Below, piece after piece: positions 4,664 to 6,021 of a stretch of DNA of 6,021 nucleotides (its first letter is position 1; each line of letters opens with the position of its first letter). Location of the stretch: the NCBI GenBank assembly GCA_900769285.1, contig CAAGGB010000013.1:1-6021 (forward strand), in the 5' to 3' direction. The notes under the pieces were generated by a model. It did not search any database. It was not told the origin of the DNA and saw nothing but the letters and a program-made list of their open reading frames with translations. The translations under genes were made by a program, and so were the position numbers. The stretch comes from Victivallales bacterium. Its GTDB lineage: Bacteria > Verrucomicrobiota > Lentisphaeria > Oligosphaerales > Oligosphaeraceae.

Positions 4664-5863
4664 ATGACGACGGGTCAGCAGGGATGGCAGGCGAGCGCGG
4701 AGGCGCTGGCGCAGGTTCACAGGCGTGCGGACATCAACTACGACGAGAGCCGCGTGGGCGCGTATGAGCTGCCGGACGTGCTGTCGGACGGCCATGGTGG
4801 GCGGGTGACCGATGCGGCGGGGTGGCGTCGGCGTCGCGAGGAGATTCTGGAGCTGTTTCGGCGTGAGGAGTACGGCCGTTCGCCGGCGGTGCCGGCGGGG
4901 ATGTGGTTTGAGGAGGTGTGTCGCGACGGTGCGGCGCTGGGTGGCGCGGCGACGCTGAAGCTGGTGGACATCCATCTGGGGCGCGAGGCGGGTGCGCCGG
5001 TCATCCGGCTGCAGCTGTTCGTGCCGAATGGCCGTCGCGTGCCGTCGCCGGCGTTTCTGCTGATCTGCAACCGCGACAAGAGCAACATCGACGTGACGCG
5101 TCGTGTGCGGAGCGAGTTCTGGCCGGTGGAGGAGCTGGTGTCGCGCGGGTTTGCGGCGGCGTCGTTCCACTACGAGGACATGGCGCCGGACCATCGCGAC
5201 AGCTTTGGGGAGCCGGCGTACACGTATTTTGGGCGTCCGGAGGAGCGTGACGGTGAGTCGTGGGGTGCGCTGTCGGCGTGGGCGTGGGCGGCGAGCCGGT
5301 GCATGGACTACTTCGAGACGGATGCGGACATCGACGCGCGTCATTGCGCGGTGACGGGCCATTCGCGTGGCGGGAAGACGGCGCTGTGGTGCGGGGCGCA
5401 GGACGAGCGCTGGGCGATGGTGGTGTCGTCGTGCTCGGGGTGTTCGGGTGCGTCGCTGTCGCGCCGGAACTACGGCGAGACGCTGGCGGCGATTACGGGG
5501 ACGTTCGACTACTGGTTCTGCGGGAACTACCGTCGGTATGTGGGGCACGAGTCGGAGCTGCCGTTTGACCAGCACTGGCTGCTGGCGCTGATAGCGCCGC
5601 GTGCGCTGTATGTGCACAGCGCGGGTGACGACCTGTGGGCGGATCCGCGCGGGGAGTGGCTGAGCCTTCAGGCGGCGGCGCCGGTATGGCGTCTGCTGGG
5701 TCGCGGCGGGCTGCCGGAGGAGCAGGCGGGGATGCCGGCGCTGGATCAGCGCGTCTGGGGCGACGGCATGGCCTATCACATCCGCCCCGGCGAGCACAAC
5801 AACAAGCTGGTGGACTGGCTGCGGCACGCGGAGTTCTTCGCGGGCGAGCTGTCTGGGCACTGA
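4664..5863 (+). CDS. CE15-like glucuronoyl esterase, no signal peptide
   Basis: The 399-residue alpha/beta hydrolase matches bacterial carbohydrate esterase family 15, whose members cleave esters between glucuronic acid on xylan and lignin alcohols. The nucleophile is Ser234 in VTGHSRGGKTALW (230-242), with the family's Arg directly after it. Next come SGASLSRRNYGET (261-273), LPFDQHWLLALIAPR (299-313), SAGDDLWADPRGEW (319-332), and YHIRPGEHN with catalytic His378 (371-379). The canonical acid, a Glu 23 residues after the serine in the fungal enzyme StGE2, is replaced here by Cys257; Asp323 is a possible substitute. Most characterised CE15 enzymes are secreted, but this protein starts with a polar stretch, and an in-frame TGA at 4631-4633 prevents any upstream extension. 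It may therefore act in the cytoplasm on imported oligomers. The Shine-Dalgarno is weak (AAGG, 4658-4661). Its last 74 bases are copied downstream. Confidence 0.88.
   Translation: MTTGQQGWQASAEALAQVHRRADINYDESRVGAYELPDVLSDGHGGRVTDAAGWRRRREEILELFRREEYGRSPAVPAGMWFEEVCRDGAALGGAATLKLVDIHLGREAGAPVIRLQLFVPNGRRVPSPAFLLICNRDKSNIDVTRRVRSEFWPVEELVSRGFAAASFHYEDMAPDHRDSFGEPAYTYFGRPEERDGESWGALSAWAWAASRCMDYFETDADIDARHCAVTGHSRGGKTALWCGAQDERWAMVVSSCSGCSGASLSRRNYGETLAAITGTFDYWFCGNYRRYVGHESELPFDQHWLLALIAPRALYVHSAGDDLWADPRGEWLSLQAAAPVWRLLGRGGLPEEQAGMPALDQRVWGDGMAYHIRPGEHNNKLVDWLRHAEFFAGELSGH
5784..5857 (+). repeat. Direct repeat, copy 1 (3' end of the esterase gene)
   Basis: These 74 bases match 5948-6021 at 73 positions. 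The only difference is T5854 against C6018, which is synonymous (both Ser codons). The repeat begins sharply (C5783 against G5947) and covers the esterase residues from Pro375 to about Gly398, including catalytic His378. The offset is 164 bases. Confidence 0.97.
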
Positions 5864-5886
5864 CGCGGACAGCACGATGACTGGTG

Positions 5887-6021
5887 ATGAGTGAGATGAC
5901 GACAAAGGAAGATAAGGTTCTGTTCCGGTTCTCGGCGTGGGATCTGGGCCCCGGCGAGCACAACAACAAGCTGGTGGACTGGCTGCGGCACGCGGAGTTC
6001 TTCGCGGGCGAGCTGTCCGGG
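5887..6021 (+). CDS. Partial ORF with esterase-derived C-terminal part
   Basis: The ORF is open for 45 codons and runs off the window. It starts 23 bases after the esterase stop, with no terminator between them, so it looks co-transcribed. The ATG at 5887 is preceded by an in-frame GTG at 5884, and an ATG at 5896 is an alternative start; a TGA at 5878-5880 blocks further extension. The first 20 or so residues (MSEMTTKEDKV, then LFRFSAWDLG) match nothing I recognise, and their codons (AAA/AAG, GAA, GAT, GTT) are less GC-rich than those of the neighbours. From residue 22 the protein repeats the esterase end in the same frame (PGEHNNKLVDW and onwards). It could be a real gene carrying a duplicated segment, or an artefact joining the start of an unrelated gene to esterase sequence. 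I cannot assign a function. Confidence 0.5.
   Translation, partial: MSEMTTKEDKVLFRFSAWDLGPGEHNNKLVDWLRHAEFFAGELSG
5948..6021 (+). repeat. Direct repeat, copy 2 (reaches the window edge)
   Basis: This is the second copy of 5784-5857, identical except for the synonymous C6018. It is read in the same frame within the partial ORF that begins at 5887. The window stops inside it, so its true right end is not visible. The copy has no inverted ends and no visible flanking duplication that would suggest a mobile element. Confidence 0.95.

Noticed and set aside
5877..5894. A five-codon ORF (ATG to TGA) between the esterase stop and the partial ORF.
   Set aside because: It is too short to support, and overlaps the better-supported start at 5887 without any conserved feature.
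4571..5905. A 444-codon open frame on the minus strand opposite the esterase gene.
   Set aside because: It is Arg/His/Pro-rich without recognisable motifs, and the + strand encodes an esterase with its full set of family blocks. It is a shadow of high-GC codon usage.

Overview
The window is bacterial. It has GC-rich, tightly packed protein genes separated by three AT-rich or structured gaps of about 240-270 bases. The A-rich repeats in two of the gaps, built on TCCACAAAAGACAC, resemble the CCACAAAR/CACAAAR-type intergenic repeats I associate with PVC-group bacteria (Verrucomicrobiota, Kiritimatiellota, Lentisphaerota). The gene content fits that too: GDP-fucose synthesis and a CE15-type plant-polymer esterase. 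The lineage is an inference from these features, not a demonstrated assignment. Shine-Dalgarno signals are weak at most starts; the clear exception is fcl.

Left part (1-2264, + strand). An A-rich tandem array of 39-bp units is followed by a good sigma70-like promoter and then a two-gene operon, gmd-fcl. These genes convert GDP-D-mannose to GDP-L-fucose, the donor for fucosylated surface glycans. They overlap by one base (TGATG), so their translation is probably coupled.

Middle (2265-4398). The gap after fcl holds three more copies of the same 14-base repeat core, then a strong intrinsic terminator placed between convergent genes. On the minus strand, transcribed towards that terminator, lie two genes. 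The first encodes an unusual fusion of a HAD-superfamily phosphatase with HPPK (FolK, folate synthesis). The second, overlapping it by 8 bases, encodes an alpha/beta hydrolase of unknown substrate.

Right part (4399-6021). A 265-base divergent control region carries a run of ten G, several GC-rich hairpins and candidate promoters in both directions. It is followed on the + strand by a gene for a CE15-like glucuronoyl esterase that lacks a visible signal peptide. Twenty-three bases after it, another ORF starts and runs off the window. Its last 74 visible bases are an almost exact, in-frame copy of the esterase's 3' end, including the codon for the catalytic histidine.

The items most worth a second look are the HAD-HPPK fusion (a candidate for the poorly defined phosphatase step before HPPK in folate synthesis), the in-frame 74-base duplication at the right edge, and the repeat family that flanks only the gmd-fcl operon. 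I did not find a clearly new multi-gene system.
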